NCBI RefSeq assembly: GCF_937888285.1
Contig: NZ_CALART010000058.1
Span: 1-53,169 of the forward strand
Direction: 5' to 3'
Length of the DNA: 53,169 bases
Origin: an uncultured Aquimonas sp.
GTDB taxonomy: Bacteria; Pseudomonadota; Gammaproteobacteria; Xanthomonadales; Xanthomonadaceae
Below, piece by piece: positions 29,139 to 38,038 of the stretch. The notes under the pieces were generated by a model. That model saw nothing but the letters and a program-made list of their open reading frames with translations, had not been told where the DNA came from and did no database searches. The first letter of the stretch is position 1; each line of letters opens with the position of its first letter. The position numbers and the translations under genes are program-made.

Positions 29139-30263
29139 TCATCGCCCACCCACCCACTCGCGCAGCGCCGCCAGCGCCGTGTCGACGGCTGCGGAATCGA
29201 ACGCGCAATGGCCTTCGCCCTGCGGCGGCAGCGTGCGCACGCGGCGACCGCCGCCGGCATCCTTCGCCAGCTCGGCGTAGCGACCGGAGAACTGTGCCGG
29301 CACGGTCGGGTCGTACTCGTTCGACAGGATCACCACCGGCGCATCCGGACGCCCGCGCAGGTCGAAGTGTTGCTGCACATACGACGCCGCCACCGGGTCA
29401 GCACTGTAGCGGCGCACGCGCGCATCGATGTCGGGCACATCGACGAACTCGCCGTAGCGCACCTCGCGGTTGTCGAGCGGGAAACCGCCGGCGCGGTCGA
29501 TCAGCTCGCGCAGGATCAGGTAGCGGAAGAACAGCGCGAAGCCGAGGTCGTCCTTGCGGATGTCGAACGCCTTGGACAGCTGCTCCGCGACGTCGGGCTT
29601 GCGCAGCATCAGGGTCTCGATGGCGGCACCGTCCACGCCCGGGGGCGCTTCGGGATCGGCCAGGCCACCCGCGAACTCGCCGAACAGCCCGGGCAGCAGC
29701 GCTTCCGCCACCACCAGCGGCCCCAGCATGCCGTCGCGCATCAGCTCCATCGCCGGCGCATTGGCGCCGCACAGGGACAAGCCACCGGCATAGGCCTCGC
29801 CGTGTCGCTCCAGCGTCGCCAGCACCAGATGGCCGCCCATCGAATGCCCGACCAGCCAGGTGCGCTTCACGTCCGGCAGCTGGCGCAGCATGTGCTGTCG
29901 CAGGCGCTCGTTGTCCTCAAGCGCTTCCGCCACCGCCCAGCCCTGCGTGCGATAGGCGCTGCGCGCCACTGCGAAGCCCTGCGCCAGCATCGCGCGATCG
30001 AAGTCGTCCTGCAGCAGCGGCACCTCACGCGGCATGCCGCGCGCCTCGTAACCGTGCAGATACATCACCAGCTCGCCGTTCCAGTCGGCCGGCACCTCGA
30101 AGCGGAAGGCCGCGCCCCCGAGCGTGCCGGTGGCCTCACCGGGAATCGCGATATTGCCGGCCGGCAGGGCCGCCGGCTCGGGCGCCGAGACCCTGGACGG
30201 GCCCGAAGCACAGGCCGAGAGCAGGAACAGAACGGGCAGCAAGCGAAGCAGGGACAGGCGCAT
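29139..30263 (-). CDS. Alpha/beta-hydrolase lipoprotein
   Basis: A 374-aa protein with a lipoprotein signal (lipobox LSAC, Cys18) and an alpha/beta-hydrolase domain. The catalytic triad can be read: Ser141 in VGHSMGGH, Asp318 in SNEYDPTVP and His352 in GEGHCAF. LVMYLHGYEARG supplies the oxyanion-hole HG. A lid-like insert (about 165-260) is helical. This predicts an esterase, lipase or peptidase tethered in the envelope; the substrate is unknown. ATG 30263 is chosen for the signal peptide. It is transcribed just ahead of the EAL-like regulator. Confidence 0.85.
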   Translation of the reverse strand: MRLSLLRLLPVLFLLSACASGPSRVSAPEPAALPAGNIAIPGEATGTLGGAAFRFEVPADWNGELVMYLHGYEARGMPREVPLLQDDFDRAMLAQGFAVARSAYRTQGWAVAEALEDNERLRQHMLRQLPDVKRTWLVGHSMGGHLVLATLERHGEAYAGGLSLCGANAPAMELMRDGMLGPLVVAEALLPGLFGEFAGGLADPEAPPGVDGAAIETLMLRKPDVAEQLSKAFDIRKDDLGFALFFRYLILRELIDRAGGFPLDNREVRYGEFVDVPDIDARVRRYSADPVAASYVQQHFDLRGRPDAPVVILSNEYDPTVPAQFSGRYAELAKDAGGGRRVRTLPPQGEGHCAFDSAAVDTALAALREWVGGR

Positions 30264-30490
30264 TGGGGCTCCGAAGACTGGATGGGGTATAGCGCCTCGC
30301 ATCGTCTGACAAACCTGGGCGATTCGCCAGCATTGACACCTGTCGCGGGACGCGATGGAGGCGGACAGCTCAGGTATCGATTTGCCCACACGCTCGACCA
30401 CTCCGGCAGCAGATCGGCTCGGCGAAAGGCTGGGGATCGACCCTCCCTAACCCTCAGGCTGAGCAATTGGAAGCCGACGGGCCCGGACGC

Positions 30491-31189
30491 CTACTTCACC
30501 ACCCCATTCCGCCACGCCCACACCGCCGCCTGCGTGCGATCGGACAGGCCGAGCTTGCCCAACACGTTGCCGACATGCGTCTTCACCGTGGCGTCGCCGA
30601 TCTGCAGGCGTTCGGCGATGTCGGTGTTGGACAGGCCCTCGGCGAGGAGCAGCAGCACTTCGCGCTCGCGGGCGCTCAGGGCGGCGTCGGCGACCGCGGC
30701 TGCGGTGCGCGTGGTCGGCGCTGCGCTGGGCTGCGGCGCGCCGGCACGCCCTGCCCCGCCATCGGCCGACCCCGCCTGCCCGGCGCCCTGCAGGCGCGGA
30801 TGCAGCACGCGTTCACCGCGGGCCACGCGCTGCAGGCTGTCCAGCAGTTCGCTGCCGCCGATTTCCTTGAGCTGGTAGCCGGCGGCGCCGGCCTCGAAGG
30901 CCGGCTGCACGTCGGCGCTGCCGAGGCGGGAGGTGAGCAGCAGCACGCGCGTGTGCGGGCTGGCGCGGCGGATGCGGCGGGTGGCCTGGATGCCGTCTTC
31001 GTCGGGCATCACCAGGTCGACGATGGCGACGTCCGGCCGGGTGCGTCCGGCCTCTTCGCCGGCTTCGCGGGCGCCTGCGGCTTCGGCGCAGACTTCGATG
31101 CCGGCCTGCAGTTCAAGGTAGGCACGCAGGCCCTGGCGCACCACGGCGTGGTCGTCGACCAGCAGCACCTTCAGCGCCGACACGCTCAT
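30491..31189 (-). CDS. NarL/LiaR-type response regulator
   Basis: A 232-aa DNA-binding response regulator. The receiver has VDDH, phospho-acceptor Asp58 (VAIVDLVMP), the Thr of LLLTSR and the Lys of YQLKEI. An Ala/Gly/Pro-rich linker (about 128-165) leads to a LuxR-type helix-turn-helix (LSAREREVLLLLAEGLSNTDIAERL ... VKTHVGNVLGKLGL, in parts). Its ATG overlaps the stop of the upstream histidine kinase by four bases (ATGA), so the pair is translationally coupled. The target is unknown; the divergent TonB-dependent receptor next to the kinase is a plausible one (inference). Confidence 0.92.
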   Translation of the reverse strand: MSVSALKVLLVDDHAVVRQGLRAYLELQAGIEVCAEAAGAREAGEEAGRTRPDVAIVDLVMPDEDGIQATRRIRRASPHTRVLLLTSRLGSADVQPAFEAGAAGYQLKEIGGSELLDSLQRVARGERVLHPRLQGAGQAGSADGGAGRAGAPQPSAAPTTRTAAAVADAALSAREREVLLLLAEGLSNTDIAERLQIGDATVKTHVGNVLGKLGLSDRTQAAVWAWRNGVVK

Positions 31190-32595
31190 CGCGGCGACTC
31201 CACGCCCGCGAATGTCAGCGCGACACGGGTTCCTCCACCCTTCGTGCTGTGCAGGGTGAAGCGCGCTGCGACCGAATCCGCGCGCTCGCGCATGTTGTTC
31301 ATGCCCATGCCGGTCGCCTGTGTGTCCCCGAATCCGCGTCCATCGTCCTCGATCTCCAGTCGCCATGTCGCCTGCGTCACGGCCCCTGCTGACCTCTGGC
31401 CCGCACTCTCGAGCAGCGCTGTCGGCAAGTCCGCTTCAAGGCGGATTCTTACCGTCTGCGCCGCAGCGTGTCGCCAGACATTGGTCAGGGCTTCGTCGAG
31501 CACGCGCAGGGCGACGTCGGCGACATCCGCTGCCACCGGCGCCGCGGTTGGAAGCTCCAGCCTACAGGCGAGCCCGCTGCGGCGGTGGAAATCGTCGACG
31601 CGCCGGCGCATCGCCGGCACCAGATCGACGCCTTCCGCTGCGCCCGATGCCGCCGGCGGCGCGCTGCGCATGTCCTGCAGCAGTTCGGCCAGCTCGTGCT
31701 GGATCTCGCCCATCAGCGCCTGGGCCTCGGCCAGGCGCTGCGCGCGCGCCGTCTCGGTCGCGCTGTCGCGCGCGGCCGACAGCTGCAGCGAGAGCGCGAA
31801 GGCCTTCTGCTTGACGGTGTCGTGCAGGTCGCGCGCCAGGCGCTGGCGCTCTTCCAGAGTGGCCAGCCGCGCCTGCGTGTCGACCAGCGCCTGCACGTCG
31901 AGCGCCATGCGGTCCAGCGCCTGGGCCAGACGCCCCAGCTCATCCCCGCTGCGATCCGCCAGGGCCACGCTGAAGTCCCCCTGCGCCCAGGCACCGGCCG
32001 CTGCTGCCATGCGCGAGACGCGGCCGAGCACGCGCCAGCGCAGGAACCAGGCCGAGCCGAGCAGGAAGATCAGCAGATAGGCGACCGCCAGACGCCACTC
32101 GAAGCTCACCGCCTCCAGCGACAGCTTCCACGGGGTCGGCACGGCGAGATCGAGCTCCAGCCGCATCGCTTCGCGACCCTCGCGCTCGGGCAGGGGCGCG
32201 GACCAGGTGCGGCGCAGCCAGTCGGCTTCGGGGCGCCGCGGCGTTCCGGCCGACAGCTGCTCAGCCCCGACTTGCAGCAGGCGCGCCTCGAAAGGATGCG
32301 GCGTGAGTTCGAGCAGCACGAAGGCCGCCGAGGTGCCCAGACTTTCGCGTGGGCGCTCAAGGCGCAGCACCAGATGCTGCAGGCGCAGGCGCTGCTCCTC
32401 GCTGCGGGCGCCGGCGACGAGTGCGGCGTCGAAGGCCTGCGCCTCGCGCTGAAGCAGTTGCTCGACGCGCCCGTCATCCAGCTGGACCAGTAGGTTCTCG
32501 AACTTCCAGCCGAACACGGCGCGCTCGATCAGCAGCAGGGCCGGAAGCGACAGCAGTACGTAGAACACCGCCAACTGCAGGCGCAGACCTTTCAC
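31186..32595 (-). CDS. Sensor histidine kinase (HisKA_3 family)
   Basis: A 469-aa inner-membrane sensor kinase paired with the regulator that overlaps its end. Topology: membrane helix 1 (about 7-24), a periplasmic domain (about 25-167) of unknown ligand, helix 2 (about 168-186), HAMP (about 187-240), a HisKA_3 dimerisation domain with phospho-acceptor His258 in ARDLHDTVKQ, and a HATPase domain (N box DEALTNVWRHA, G boxes EDDGRGFGD and GMGMNNMRERA). This is the NarX/LiaS architecture. It is divergent from the TonB-dependent receptor gene, sharing a 266-bp upstream region. Confidence 0.93.
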   Translation of the reverse strand: MKGLRLQLAVFYVLLSLPALLLIERAVFGWKFENLLVQLDDGRVEQLLQREAQAFDAALVAGARSEEQRLRLQHLVLRLERPRESLGTSAAFVLLELTPHPFEARLLQVGAEQLSAGTPRRPEADWLRRTWSAPLPEREGREAMRLELDLAVPTPWKLSLEAVSFEWRLAVAYLLIFLLGSAWFLRWRVLGRVSRMAAAAGAWAQGDFSVALADRSGDELGRLAQALDRMALDVQALVDTQARLATLEERQRLARDLHDTVKQKAFALSLQLSAARDSATETARAQRLAEAQALMGEIQHELAELLQDMRSAPPAASGAAEGVDLVPAMRRRVDDFHRRSGLACRLELPTAAPVAADVADVALRVLDEALTNVWRHAAAQTVRIRLEADLPTALLESAGQRSAGAVTQATWRLEIEDDGRGFGDTQATGMGMNNMRERADSVAARFTLHSTKGGGTRVALTFAGVESPR

Positions 32596-32861
32596 ATGGA
32601 CTCCTGACTGGGTAGTTCACCGCTCACGCCGGCTGCACGCTGCAGACATCGGCGCTGGCGCGGACTCCGCGCCGGGTTCTTCGCCATGCGTGGCGGGGCT
32701 GCGCAGCATAGCCCGGGCGTCCGCCCCAGCAAGAAACAGAACACGTGCGCCCCCTATGTTCGTCGCCCCCGCAAAGACCTCGAAGACTCCACCTTGCGGT
32801 GGATGTCAGCGCGCATGCGCACTTCTAGACTGCCGGGCTGATTCTGGAGTCCTCACTGTCC

Positions 32862-34793
32862 ATGCGCCTGAAACCCCTGCCCCGCGCCCTGCTCGGCGCG
32901 CTCGCCCTACTCGCCCTGCACCTCAACGCCAGCGCCGAAACCACCGGCGGCCTGGACGCCGGGCTTGATGCCGACATGTCGGCACGCAGCGAGAGCCAGC
33001 GGTTGGATGGCATCGAGGTGGTGGCCAAGGGCACGGCCTCGGACCTGCCGGACACTCTCAGCACCGACCTGGTCAGCTGGCGCGATACGCCCGGTGCGCC
33101 GGTCGACGTGCAGGACCTGCTGGTGCGCATTCCCGGCGTCGGCGCCACCGGCCAGAACGGCGCCTTCGAGACCTTCTCTATCCGCGGCAGCGGCGGCAAC
33201 GGCATTCTCGTATTGCTTGGCGGCATGCCGATCACCGCGCAGCGCCGTGCCGGCGTGCCGATCTCGTTCATCGAGCCAGCCCTGCTGGGCGCGCTCAGCG
33301 TGACCCGCGGTCCATCGACCGTGCACTTCGGCCCCGGTGCGCTCGGCGGCGCGATCTCGATCGAGCCGCACTGGTTCGACGGCAGCGAGCTGCTGGGCAG
33401 CTACGCCAGTGCCGGCGATGAGCGCATGCTGGTGGCCGGGCACGGCGGCGAGGCGTTCTCGATCGGCGTCGCCCAGCGCCGCGCCGAGGACAGCCAGGCC
33501 GCCGACGGCACGCCGCTCAACACCAGCTACCGCCGCGACAGCGCCAGCCTGCTCTGGCAGCGCGCCTTCGGCGACTTCCAGCTCGACGCCTCGCTGCTGC
33601 CCTCACGCACGACCGACATCGGCAAGTCGAACAGCCGCTTTCCGCAGCGTGACTCGACCTATCCCGAGGATCGCCACACGGTTGCCGGCCTGCACCTGCG
33701 GCACGTAGGCGGCTTCGACCTGCGCCTGGGCGGGCACGACCAGTCGCTGCTGACCTACAACCAGCGCCCGGGCACGCCGGACACCTGGGCCTATATCGAA
33801 AGCACGGACTACGGCCTGACCGCGCAGCACAGCTGGCAGGCCGAGGCGCTGGCCCTGAACGCCGGCGTCGAATACCTGGGGCGCCGCGGCGTGACCGGCT
33901 TCGACGCACGCGGCACCTTGTCGAACCGGACCTTCAGCCTGCGCGACGCACGCGAGGACACCTGGTCGGTGTTCGGCATTGCCGACTGGGACATGCACGA
34001 CGCGCTCAAGTTGGAGGCCGGCCTGCGCGCCAGTCGCGTGGGGCAGCATCAGGCCGGCGCGCGCTCCAGCAGCCGCGACGAAGCCTTCAATTTCGGCGCG
34101 GTGTGGCGCCTCGATGGGCAGCAGCAGCTGAGCGCCAATCTGGCCTCCGGCTACCGCTTTCCGACGCTGGAGGAGCGCTACTTCAGCGGCGTCACGGCAC
34201 AGGGCGAGATCCTCGGCAACCCTGACCTCGGTGCCGAGCATTCGCTGGGCCTCGATCTGGGCTACGGCCTGAAGCGCGGGGCGTGGCAGCTGCAGGCCAA
34301 TCTGTGGCGCACCGACGTTGACGATCTGATCCAGCTGTTCGAGTTCGCGCCCGAGGTCAACGGCTACACCAACATCGGCGAGGCCCGCCTGCACGGCTTC
34401 GAGCTCAGCCTGGGCTGGCAGGCCAGCGAAGCGCTGCAGCTCAACGCCAGCAGTGCCGTGGCGCGCAGCAAGAACCGCCTCACCGGCGAGCCGCTGTATG
34501 GCGCAGCGCCGCTGACCTACACGCTGGATGCCCGCTATGCGGTGGGGCCCGGCAGCCTGGGCCTGCTCTACCAGCACCGCGCCTCGATGCGACGGCCGGG
34601 CTTCGAGGAAGTCGAGCGGCCCGCGGTGGATCTGCTGGACCTCGACTACAGCCTGCCGCTGGGCGAGCGCTGGAGCCTGCAGCTGTACGCCCGCAATGCG
34701 CTGGACGCGAACTATTTCGCCACCGCCGACGAGCTGTCGGCGCGGGCGCCGGAGCGCAGCATCGGGTTCAGCCTGCGCTGGTCGAGCTATTGA
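32862..34793 (+). CDS. TonB-dependent outer-membrane receptor, substrate unknown
   Basis: A 643-aa TonB-dependent transporter. It has a signal peptide (MRLKPLPRALLGALALLALH, cut near LNASA), a plug domain (about 50-170; VDVQDLLVRIPGVGATGQ, FSIRGSGGNGILVLLGGMP, VTRGPSTVHFGPGALGG), and a 22-strand barrel ending in IGFSLRWSSY. The motif SANLASGYRFPTLEERYF is usual for siderophore or heme type receptors, but the substrate cannot be read. It is divergent from a two-component pair and converges with the B12 operon. No riboswitch or clear Fur box is seen upstream, so regulation by the adjacent two-component system is the leading idea. Confidence 0.9.
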   Translation: MRLKPLPRALLGALALLALHLNASAETTGGLDAGLDADMSARSESQRLDGIEVVAKGTASDLPDTLSTDLVSWRDTPGAPVDVQDLLVRIPGVGATGQNGAFETFSIRGSGGNGILVLLGGMPITAQRRAGVPISFIEPALLGALSVTRGPSTVHFGPGALGGAISIEPHWFDGSELLGSYASAGDERMLVAGHGGEAFSIGVAQRRAEDSQAADGTPLNTSYRRDSASLLWQRAFGDFQLDASLLPSRTTDIGKSNSRFPQRDSTYPEDRHTVAGLHLRHVGGFDLRLGGHDQSLLTYNQRPGTPDTWAYIESTDYGLTAQHSWQAEALALNAGVEYLGRRGVTGFDARGTLSNRTFSLRDAREDTWSVFGIADWDMHDALKLEAGLRASRVGQHQAGARSSSRDEAFNFGAVWRLDGQQQLSANLASGYRFPTLEERYFSGVTAQGEILGNPDLGAEHSLGLDLGYGLKRGAWQLQANLWRTDVDDLIQLFEFAPEVNGYTNIGEARLHGFELSLGWQASEALQLNASSAVARSKNRLTGEPLYGAAPLTYTLDARYAVGPGSLGLLYQHRASMRRPGFEEVERPAVDLLDLDYSLPLGERWSLQLYARNALDANYFATADELSARAPERSIGFSLRWSSY

Positions 34794-34922
34794 GGCAGCG
34801 CGTTCTGGTGCGCAAGGGATGAGCCAACGCCGGGTGCGGCGCACCCTGCTGAAGAGTGCAGGAGCGAGATGCGTGCGAAGCGCGCTCACTTCGATGGGCG
34901 CCCGGCGTCAACGGGAAGTTCT

Positions 34923-35052
34923 GGCGGATGCGCTGCGCTTATCCGCCCTACAACCGCGAACGACGCATTGCCTTCAACGAAGCGGAATTTGCAGTGCGCC
35001 GCGGAGCAGCGGGCGACAGTGTCGTAGGGCGGATAAGCGCAGCGCATCCGCC
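34923..35052. repeat. Perfect 29-bp inverted repeat pair
   Basis: The arms 34923-34951 and 35024-35052 are exact reverse complements separated by 72 bp. Each arm is itself palindromic at its ends (ggcggat ... atccgcc). It lies in the 337-bp gap between two convergent genes (receptor and cobS) and may act as a bidirectional terminator-like or REP-like element. It belongs to the same family as the repeats at 19.5-19.75 and 23.1-23.7 kb. Nothing else is seen in the gap. Confidence 0.85.
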
Positions 35053-35130
35053 GGGGCGAAGCACCGACTGCGAAGCCAGACCTACGCTCCGCGATGCGCG
35101 CTCCAGCAGGCGCGATGCACCGGCCCAGCC

Positions 35131-35874
35131 TCACGCCACCCACGCACCCACGACACAGGCCGCCACCAGCGCTGCGGTCTCGACGCGCTCGATCACCGCG
35201 CCCGCGGCGTCGCCCGTGAAGCCCTGCAGTCGCCGCTGGCAATCGGCGCGCCACAGCAGGAACACCGCAAGGCTCGCCGCCAGCAAGCCCAGGCCGGGCA
35301 GCCCGAACAGCAGGGCGAACACCGCGCCGAGCGCGACGGCGAACGAGGCGGGACGCCGCGGCGCCCGTGCGAGGTCGATGCCGAGTCCCCCGGCGCGCAC
35401 ATAGGGCAGCGTGAGGAACAGACCCACCGCCGCCGCACGCCCCAGCGCGGGCACCAGCCACAGCCACCGCCAGGCGTCCGGCGGCAGCGAAGCCAGGGCG
35501 GCGAACTTGAGCAGCAGGACCAGCACCAGCGCGATCACGCCCATCGGTCCGGCGGCAGGATCCTTGAGAATGCGCAGGGTGCGCTCGCGGTCGCCATGGC
35601 CGCCGGCCCAGGCATCCGCACAGTCGGCGAGACCGTCCAGATGCAGGCCCCCGCTGATCCACACCCAGACCGACAGCAGCAGGGCCGCGCTCAGCAGCGG
35701 GGCCACGCCCAGCGAGGTGGCGACCCAGGCCAGCAGCGACAGCAGGCCGCCGATCATTGCGCCGACCAGCGGATACCAGGCCAGTGCGCGCGCCTGCGCC
35801 TCGCGGTTCGAGAAGTCCAGCGCCGGCGTCGGCACCCGGGTCAGGAATCCCAGGGCGAACCAGAACGCGCTCAT
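35131..35874 (-). CDS. cobS: Adenosylcobinamide-GDP ribazoletransferase (cobalamin synthase)
   Basis: A 247-aa polytopic inner-membrane enzyme that joins adenosylcobinamide-GDP with alpha-ribazole (phosphate), the last assembly step of the nucleotide loop. The family signature GGLHLDGLADCADAWAGG, and the segments FLTRVPTP and KDPAAGPMGV, are present with about six membrane helices. Length is normal. It is the last gene of the operon; its ATG overlaps the cobC stop by four bases. Confidence 0.95.
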   Translation of the reverse strand: MSAFWFALGFLTRVPTPALDFSNREAQARALAWYPLVGAMIGGLLSLLAWVATSLGVAPLLSAALLLSVWVWISGGLHLDGLADCADAWAGGHGDRERTLRILKDPAAGPMGVIALVLVLLLKFAALASLPPDAWRWLWLVPALGRAAAVGLFLTLPYVRAGGLGIDLARAPRRPASFAVALGAVFALLFGLPGLGLLAASLAVFLLWRADCQRRLQGFTGDAAGAVIERVETAALVAACVVGAWVA

Positions 35875-36449
35875 GCGGGCAAACCCGGATCACGCTCCAT
35901 GCCACCCGCAGGGGCAGCCGCGGGGCGCAAGCGAACCAGGCAGGCATGCGGCACATCAATCGCGGACATCCGCGACAGCGGCCAGCCGCGCTGCTGGCAG
36001 AGCAGCAGACGCATCACCCCGCCATGCGTCACCGCCAGCACGCGCTGCCCCTTCGCAAGCGTGCGGAGCCGAAGCAGGGCATCGTTCACCCGCTGTGCGA
36101 ACGCGAGCAGCGGCTCGGCACCCGGAGGCGGATGCGCTGCGGGATCCGCCCAGAACTGGCCGAGCGCGTCGGGCTGTTCGGCGTGCAGCTCGGCTGGCGT
36201 GCGCCCGGTCCACTCGCCGAAGTCGTACTCGGCGAGAGCGGGCTCCACCTGCAGCGGTACTCCCAGCCGCATCGACAGGGTCTGCGCAAAGCCATGGCAG
36301 CGCTGCAACGGCGAACTGGCGATGCGCTGCCAGTAGCGGCCGGCGACTGCCGCCTCCATCTGCGCCCAGCCGACCGCGCTCAGCGGATCGTCCAGCTGAC
36401 CGCGAAAGCCGATCTGTCCAGTATCGCCATGGCGCAGCAGCTCAAGCAT
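35871..36449 (-). CDS. cobC: Alpha-ribazole phosphatase, histidine phosphatase family
   Basis: A 192-aa phosphoglycerate-mutase-like phosphatase that removes phosphate from alpha-ribazole 5'-phosphate or from adenosylcobalamin 5'-phosphate. It has the RHG core with nucleophile His7 (ELLRHGDTG), EYDFGEWTGRTPAEL typical of CobC, and the second catalytic His in VTHGGVMR. ATG 36449 overlaps the end of cobT by 8 bp. The family alone is broad; operon position settles the role. Confidence 0.93.
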   Translation of the reverse strand: MLELLRHGDTGQIGFRGQLDDPLSAVGWAQMEAAVAGRYWQRIASSPLQRCHGFAQTLSMRLGVPLQVEPALAEYDFGEWTGRTPAELHAEQPDALGQFWADPAAHPPPGAEPLLAFAQRVNDALLRLRTLAKGQRVLAVTHGGVMRLLLCQQRGWPLSRMSAIDVPHACLVRLRPAAAPAGGMERDPGLPA

Positions 36450-37491
36450 CGGCCGCCCCGCTGACGCCCGCCTCGGCAAAGGTCGCCATGCCGGCATGCA
36501 GGGCACAGGCAAGCCGCAGCAGCGGCACCGCTGCCGCAGCGCCGCTGGCCTCTCCCAGGCGCAGACCGAGATCGAGCAGCGGACTCGCCTGCAGGGCCTG
36601 CAGCAGGCGTGCGTGACCCTGCTCCTCGGAGCGATGGGCAAACAGCAGCCAGGGCCGCACCTCGGCATTCAGATGCACGGCGCACAGCGCGGCGGCGCTG
36701 GCGATGAAACCGTCGACCAGCACCGGCAGCCCGGCCTGGGCCGCGGCCACGAAGGCGCCGCACAGAGCCGCCACCTCGAAGCCTGCGAAGGCCCGCAGGA
36801 TCTCGACCGGCGTGCGCGCGCTCTCATGTCGCAACAGGCCGAGCCGCAGCAGGGCGCGCTTGCGCTCCAAACCGGCGATATCGAGGCCCGTGCCGCGACC
36901 GGCCATGCGCTCCGGCGATTCACGCAGCACGGCGCAGGCGAGCGCAGCGGCCGAGGTGGTGTTGCCGATGCCCATCTCGCCGCCGATGTAGAGCTCGGCG
37001 CCAGCCGCCCGCGCCCGCGCCACGCTGGCGGCACCTTCGGCCAGGGCACGCAGCAGCTGGGCCTCACCCAGCGCCGGCGCGAGCAGGAAATTCGCCGTGC
37101 TCGGCGCGATCCGCGCTCGGCGCACGCCCGGCAACTCGCCGGGGTCGTTGACCGTACCAAGATCGATCACTTCGAGGTCGGCAGCCAGCGCCCGCGCCAG
37201 CACGCTGATCGCGGCGCCACCGCGGGCGAAGTTGCGCAGCATCTCGCCGGTCACTGCCTGCGGAAACGCCGACACGCCTTCGGCAGCGATGCCATGGTCG
37301 CCGGCGAACACGGCGATCCACACCTGATCGACGCGCGGCAGCGCGCGACCCTGCAGGCCGGCGAGCTCGATCGCCAGTGACTCCAGACGCCCGAGCGAGC
37401 CGGCCGGTTTGGTCAACTCGCGCTGGCGTGCCTGTGCCGCGTTCGCGGCCGCACGATCGGGCTGCGCGCAGGGGTTGTGCCACCAGCTCAT
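36442..37491 (-). CDS. cobT: Nicotinate-nucleotide-dimethylbenzimidazole phosphoribosyltransferase
   Basis: A 349-aa enzyme that activates the lower-ligand base by forming alpha-ribazole phosphate. Signatures: LTKPAGSLGRLE near the N terminus, FAGDHGIAAEGVSAFPQAVT, GEMGIGNTTSAAAL, GRGTGLD and DGFIASAAAL. Length matches CobT. Its ATG overlaps the cobU stop by four bases (ATGA). Confidence 0.96.
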   Translation of the reverse strand: MSWWHNPCAQPDRAAANAAQARQRELTKPAGSLGRLESLAIELAGLQGRALPRVDQVWIAVFAGDHGIAAEGVSAFPQAVTGEMLRNFARGGAAISVLARALAADLEVIDLGTVNDPGELPGVRRARIAPSTANFLLAPALGEAQLLRALAEGAASVARARAAGAELYIGGEMGIGNTTSAAALACAVLRESPERMAGRGTGLDIAGLERKRALLRLGLLRHESARTPVEILRAFAGFEVAALCGAFVAAAQAGLPVLVDGFIASAAALCAVHLNAEVRPWLLFAHRSEEQGHARLLQALQASPLLDLGLRLGEASGAAAAVPLLRLACALHAGMATFAEAGVSGAADA

Positions 37492-38036
37492 GGCAGGCGG
37501 CCCTTCAGAGCGAGCGGAAGCCCGGCCGCCACGAACAGCACGCGCCCGCACCGCGCGGCCAGGGCCTGATGCAGACGGCCGCTCTCGTCGACGAAGCGAC
37601 GGCTGATCGCGCCCATCGGCACCACGCCGAGCCCGACTTCGTTGCTGACCAGCAGCACTTCGCCGGGCAGCTCCGGCAGCACCCGCAGCAGCTCGGCGCG
37701 CTCCAGCTGCCAGCCTGATTCACCCTCTTCGAACAGCAGATTCGACACCCACAGCGTGAGGCAGTCGACCAGCAGGCAGCGGTCCGGTGCGGCTTCTTCG
37801 CGCAGCGCGGTCGCCAGCCCGCGCAGACACTCGCGCGTGCGCCAGTGCGAAGGTCGCCGCTCGCGGTGATGCGCAATGCGCGCGGCCATCTCGCCGTCGC
37901 CCGCGGTCGCGGTGGCCAGGTAGGTGACCTGCAGCCCGGAGGCCTGCGCCAGCTGCTCGGCGCAGGCGCTCTTGCCCGAGCGCGCGCCGCCCAGGATCAG
38001 GGTGCAGTGTGAGGCCTCGGTCAAATCGCTTTGCAT
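37488..38036 (-). CDS. cobU: Adenosylcobinamide kinase / guanylyltransferase
   Basis: A 182-aa bifunctional enzyme (CobU/CobP) that phosphorylates adenosylcobinamide and transfers GMP to it. The P-loop GGARSGKS (16-23) and the conserved AHHRERRPSHW with His56/His57 near the guanylylated His, plus VDCLTLWVSNLL and VSNEVGLGVVP, are diagnostic. ATG 38036 starts three bases after the cobB stop; upstream in-frame sequence is antisense-like shadow. Confidence 0.95.
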   Translation of the reverse strand: MQSDLTEASHCTLILGGARSGKSACAEQLAQASGLQVTYLATATAGDGEMAARIAHHRERRPSHWRTRECLRGLATALREEAAPDRCLLVDCLTLWVSNLLFEEGESGWQLERAELLRVLPELPGEVLLVSNEVGLGVVPMGAISRRFVDESGRLHQALAARCGRVLFVAAGLPLALKGRLP

Positions 38037-38038
38037 GT

